This document shows, one piece after another, positions 59,441 through 64,000 of a DNA stretch of 64,000 bases. The position numbers and the translations under genes are program-made. The notes beneath the pieces were generated by a model, which was not told the origin of the DNA, did not search any database, and saw only the letters and a list, made by a program, of their open reading frames with translations. The stretch comes from Cryptomeria japonica (Eukaryota > Streptophyta > Pinopsida > Cupressales > Cupressaceae): contig NC_081412.1 in NCBI RefSeq assembly GCF_030272615.1, positions 665,038,481 to 665,102,480 of the forward strand, read 5' to 3'. Each line of letters begins with the position of its first letter. The first letter of the stretch is position 1.

Positions 59441-59990
59441 ACATAACATATGAAATTCTTATTCCATTTTTTAATTTATTCTTTTCTCCTTTCAACTTAG
59501 ATGTCATTTTCTAGTAGAGGTCACTCTATTACAATAATTGTTCTCAATATACCATTGTAAGAACATCTTTTGCATTTTCCTACACCATATTACAATATTC
59601 ATTGGATGTATTCTACTGTTCATTAGCAAATGATGTAGCTATTGATTTTATAGGTCAATCTATGAAACTACACACATTATTGACATACATTAGTATGCTT
59701 CTATATTTCTATAAATGTCCTTTGCCACTCCAAGAATTCGACTACTAACACCTCTAACAAATTGGAAATTAATAAAATGCCACTATTTTTAAGGTCATTG
59801 TTAAAAAAAATAATATCCTCTCTAATGATGAAGCTAAATAGAGAAAACTAATAAAATGAAACCTACATGCCTAGGAAATCGATGTATCACTACTAATTAT
59901 AATCTATAATAATGAAACTATATAGTCAAATAAAAATGATGAATATTGCATTCATGGAAGAATACATAAATTATTACTTGTGTTTCATTG
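59441..59990 (+). repeat. RLP 5'-flank module ahead of RLP2
   Basis: It matches the flank of RLP1 from about 20 to 340, including ataataatgaaactatatagt, the counterpart of 295-316. It shows that the upstream flank was duplicated together with the gene. Confidence 0.7.
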
Positions 59991-61230
59991 ACTTTTCAAT
60001 ACCTTTAGTTTTATTTCTATCACTCACTAAAATAAAATTTCTAGGTAAGTAGTAGTTATTGGACATAAAATAAATCAAAGAAACATGTCCAAAAATGTTT
60101 TTTTTAAGCACATAAAGATTGAAAAATAAAATTAATTTGAACTAAGAACATACTAAAATGCATTAAAGAACAATTTAGAGTTTAAATTATATTTTTGTGA
60201 ACTAAAATTTGGCAAAACCCATTAAACTAGAAATTGTGTTTGAAAAACATAGTCAATCTACTAGATTGTAAAATAGTAGATATAAATGTTGTGCAACTAG
60301 AACAATAATCCAGTTCATAAGTGATGATTTTAAAGTAATTATGGTCCTAATATAATAATATTAATTTATAATACTGAAGAAAATTTTGTACTCATATAGG
60401 TCAAATATCTTTGATGATCTTGGTGAATAGGTTAATTAATTAAAACATGTCTTCGATATTCTAGATGATTCTTTTATATAATGTGTAATCTACCATGATG
60501 AAAATATTTTGATGTAAAATCTTTATAAATATTAGTGTAATGATTTAGTACACATTAGATCAAACTTATTGAGACTTTCTATAAATTTGGACCCACTATT
60601 ATTTCATTCTATTCATTAAAAACAAATCAAAAAATTTAAATTATTTGTTAATTAATTTTTTTTATTAAGAAAAGTATTGATTAGGTGATTAAATTATTTA
60701 GTTAATATTAGAAGTATACATTGAAAATAAGACAAAAACCCCTTTATCATTTCTTAAGATTGTGATTGGAAATAAGAACATTTAGATACCATTTGGACTC
60801 CCTCCAATAAAAATAAGATAATGTATATAAATTTTTAATAAATTTTAAAAAATGATCTCAATTATTATCTAAAAAAGCATTGGATATACCTACCTTACAT
60901 TGAAATCAACTTTACTTATATTGAAAAATAAATTAATATATTCAAAAATATATTATTACTCATGTACAAACTTCAACATACAAATTAATAAATTAAAAGA
61001 ATTCAAATACAAGATTTTTACTATATTAAAAATGTTTTCTTCCCAAGTCTTATTTATATATATTTGAAATCAAATGACGACCAAAATATCAAACAAAAGA
61101 AAAAGTTAAAAATTAAAAATATTAAATATTTACAATTAATAAAATAAAATAATTCTTAAACGAATCCTAATATAGAATGAATAAAATAATCTTTAAATAA
61201 ATAAATTCAGAGGCGTCCAAGAACAAGTCA
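59991..61230. other. AT-rich stretch between flank module and RLP2 promoter
   Basis: About 1.2 kb very rich in A/T with no counterpart in the RLP1 flank, where the same two landmarks are only ~90 bp apart. No ORF or terminal repeats are seen. It is either an unrecognised insert or sequence lost near RLP1. Confidence 0.5.
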
Positions 61231-61249
61231 TAATAAAAGTAGAACAAGA
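61231..61249 (+). promoter_or_regulatory. Conserved upstream block of RLP2
   Basis: Identical to 433-451 upstream of RLP1 (taataaaagtagaacaaga). Confidence 0.4.
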
Positions 61250-61361
61250 AAATGTCTTCATATGAATATTATAAGGATCAATAAGTTGAATATTGTGTTA
61301 GACTGCCCGATTATAAAGTCTAGCGTTTGTCCATGGCAACTCACTTGCAGGTCTAATCATC

Positions 61362-62848
61362 ATGTCTTCTGTTTCACTCTGGATGAATCTCACTTTTGCC
61401 TTGGTGATGCTCATGCAGATATTTTATCCATTCATCAATGGATGCCCGGCTGATGAAAGAAATTACTTGTTAGATTTCAAAGGAGGCCTTGTCGATCCTA
61501 CGGGTCGCTTATCCTCGTGGAAGGGCTACAATTGTTGCGAGTCGAAGGGTATTCACTGCGACTTCCATTCAGGCCATGTCATCAGTCTTGATCTCAAAAA
61601 TCCCTTTGGTACTTACGTGGACAATCCCAAAAATCTTAGTGGGGCGATACATCCATCGCTGTTTAATCTGCAGTATCTTCAGCACCTGGATCTCGGATAC
61701 AATTATTTCAATGGTACTTCAATACCTCCTCAATTGGCAAAACTCCAGAGCCTTTCCTTCCTTAGCTTGGCAAGTGCTGGATTTGGAGGTGAGGTCCCTC
61801 TGGAGTTGGGGAATATTACAACCTTGCGCCACCTTGATCTCTCAGCAGGACCATTTGGGAATTTTGTCTTGGAGAGTAGGAAATTTGCAGGATGGGTACA
61901 AAATCTGAGAAGCTTGGAGTTCCTGGCTATGAATGATGTGAATCTGTCGATCGCAAATGATCACTGGAATATTGCCCTCAGCAGCCACTCTAATCTTAGC
62001 CAGATTTACTTATCTGGCTGTTGGCTTTCAGGTACAATACCTTCTCTCCTGAATCTCACTCACTTATCCCATCTCGATCTCTCAGATAATTCATTTGATT
62101 CCCCATTGCCAGCTTGGTTTCAGAATGTCTCGTCCTTGGTTTCTCTTGTTCTGTCTGATTGTGGTCTCAAAGGTTCCATCCCTTCAGATTTCTTGCGCCT
62201 TTCAAGCCTGAGAAATCTTGAGCTGTCAGGTAGCCAGTTGGAAGGGAACCTTTCTTTCATTGAATACCAATCCTCCTCAATAGCCAATCTTTACCTGCAG
62301 TGGAATAGTTTAGACGGAATAATTCCTCTTTTCTTTGTAAACTTTACTAAACTTAAGAAATTGGTTCTGGCGCATAACTACTTAACAGGGGATATACCTC
62401 CGTTTGGATCCGCGCTTGGGAAAGTCATACCACTTTCAGTAATAGATCTTTCCAAAACAAATTGACAGGCAATATACCACCCTCTATTGGTTGTCTTCCT
62501 CTATTGAGAAGCCTCAATCTGGAAAATAATCTGCTCTCAGGAAAAATACCACATACCGTTGCAGACATGCTTTCTGGTATGATACCTCAAGGCAAGCAAT
62601 TTTCGACTTTTGAGGATTCTTCTTTTGCAGAAAATTCAAATCTACATGGACCTCCATTAGGAAATAGAACCCTTACCCCTGGTTTTGGTGGGAAAGGTAG
62701 CCCAAGCATTCAAGAAGAACTGCATAATAGGGATGTCGAGGAGGCAGAGGAAGAGATGGTGGGCAGTGGGGGTGGGATTTGTCACTGTAATTGCAGTGCT
62801 TTACTTCCGAATAAGATGGAGAAACTAATATTTCAGTTTTCTGGATAG
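61362..62848 (+). pseudogene. Decayed LRR receptor-like protein copy (RLP2)
   Basis: This is a paralogue of RLP1 on the same strand. The ATG at 61362 gives a signal peptide and the same N-terminal cap, but the conserved Trp is lost (NCCESKG versus NCCEWKG). Eleven or so LRRs follow to residue 367. A net one-base loss near 62454-62460 (ttccaaaacaaattg versus ttccttaaacaaattg) then brings TGA at 62463. After it, the sequence jumps from the counterpart of RLP1 1719 to that of 3124, a ~1.4 kb deletion that removes the middle LRRs, the island domain and most C-terminal LRRs. A further frame change in the acidic linker (about 62735-62755) puts the membrane helix (WWAVGVGFVTVIAVLYF) out of frame. 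A truncated secreted LRR protein could still be made. Confidence 0.9.
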
Positions 62849-64000
62849 TCTTATGCAACATCTCTTTGGACGGCATTGAAAAGATACCATAGATAATCTA
62901 CTGCCTTCATATTATAAGTTTTCTCATTTAAAATGGTTTAAAATGCATTGTAATATCTCATGTTATATATTAAATATAACTCAAGCTATACAATTGCATG
63001 GCACATTTGGACATTTTCAATCCTAGTTTTATGCTTTATGAATTTCATAGTTTTTTATATAATTTAAACTTTATATATTTTAAATGTAATAATGCCAGCC
63101 AAGTTTTCTCAATCTTTCATAACTAATTTATATTGTATTTGCAAGAACTCTAGTAAACCTTCGTTGCAAATAAAACAAATTTTGTATATGTATATTTTTT
63201 TTGTGTTTTTTAAATCTAATTTTTTTCTTTTTCATGTATTTGTATTAATGATTATAAAGAGTTATAAGTTTTTAGATTTTAGTATAGTGTAAATATAACA
63301 ATGGTATTCTATGAATCTTGGTCATAGTGAATTTATTTTAAAATGATATTTTATTTTGTACATATTTATTTAGATTTTTTTAATAAACTGAAATGTGATA
63401 TAATATATCATTTAAGCATTTGATACATAACAGATAATTTAATTTGTTAATGGAGGGTTGGCAAGCATACACAAAGGGAGTGTATTTTTTATATATTTTA
63501 TTTTGAATTCTTTTATATATCAATTTGCATAGATTAATTAAATAATATAAATTGTTGTCATTAAGTTGTCTCTTTTGTACATCACATAGTCTTATGTTGA
63601 GTTAGCACCTCATAATCTATGTGACACCACTTATCTGCTCTCAACTATAATATTATTAATAAAAGAAATAATGGTAACACCAAGGTCAATAAACTATAGT
63701 ACATTCTTGACCGAGTTTTCTAAACTAGTTATCCAACACATTTTGGTAATATTACAACCTTCCTTGAAATAGTCACCAAGCATCTCTAAAACACTTTCAT
63801 TATAATTTAAATTAATGTGCATAGCATAATTGAGATATATGTTGTTAGAGGATTCATTGTTATATTTGTTAAAGGAAAGGTGAAAATTCAATCTTATAAG
63901 GTACTATACAATTCTGGTGGATAACCTTATAGACACAATAAAAAATTTGGCATTTTTTTTCTTGCTACTTAAGTGGCATTTACTTGTAGGGTTTCAATTA
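62849..64000. other. RLP2 3' flank and AT-rich spacer
   Basis: The first ~100 bp match the RLP1 3' UTR (ctactgccttcatattataa). The rest is AT-rich with only short, featureless open frames. No RNA gene or repeat pair is seen. Confidence 0.6.

Overview
The window reads as nuclear DNA of a seed plant with a large, AT-rich genome full of retrotransposons. The Ty3/gypsy elements, the L1-type LINE and the style of the receptor-like protein gene would fit a gymnosperm such as a conifer, but nothing here fixes the species. I see no rRNA, tRNA, CRISPR array or bacterial-style operon.

Only one host gene looks functional. It is an intronless leucine-rich-repeat receptor-like protein gene (RLP1, 527-3487, + strand). 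A second, decayed copy (RLP2, 61362-62848, + strand) lies about 58 kb away. It carries a ~1.4 kb in-frame internal deletion and two frame losses. Flank sequence of this RLP unit recurs at 6480-6860 and 43620-45922. At the second site the upstream and downstream flanks are joined with no gene between them. The locus therefore looks like an old tandem RLP array, later pushed apart by insertions.

Between the RLP copies, from left to right: (1) 7519-30168 is a minus-strand Ty3/gypsy fossil (element A). Its LTRs are 5.3-6 kb long and hold minus-strand ORF remnants and an array of ~27-30 bp imperfect palindromes. (2) A complete but coding-decayed LTR element without pol (element B, 19143-24378) sits inside A's right LTR with a perfect 5-bp target duplication. 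(3) 30230-30690 is an old LINE RNase H relic. (4) 33498-33805 is a 5'-truncated LINE copy with a 12-bp target duplication. (5) 34082-42451 is a full-length minus-strand LINE (8.4 kb) with an 18-bp target duplication, an A-tail and recognisable ORF1, endonuclease, reverse transcriptase and RNase H. (6) 43275-43563 is a SINE-like retroposon with a 12-bp target duplication. (7) 45923-53557 is a minus-strand LTR fossil (element C) without pol, with two primer-binding-site copies 96 bp apart and AT palindromes. (8) 53558-59440 holds a plus-strand gypsy gag fragment (element D) and decayed sequence. RLP2 and its flanks close the window.

The most unusual signal is the palindrome array in element A's LTRs (11650-12690 and 28940-30010). 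Arm sequences differ from unit to unit while self-complementarity is kept, which suggests that the hairpin or palindrome itself is the conserved feature. Coordinates and similarities were judged by eye; no alignment or search was run.
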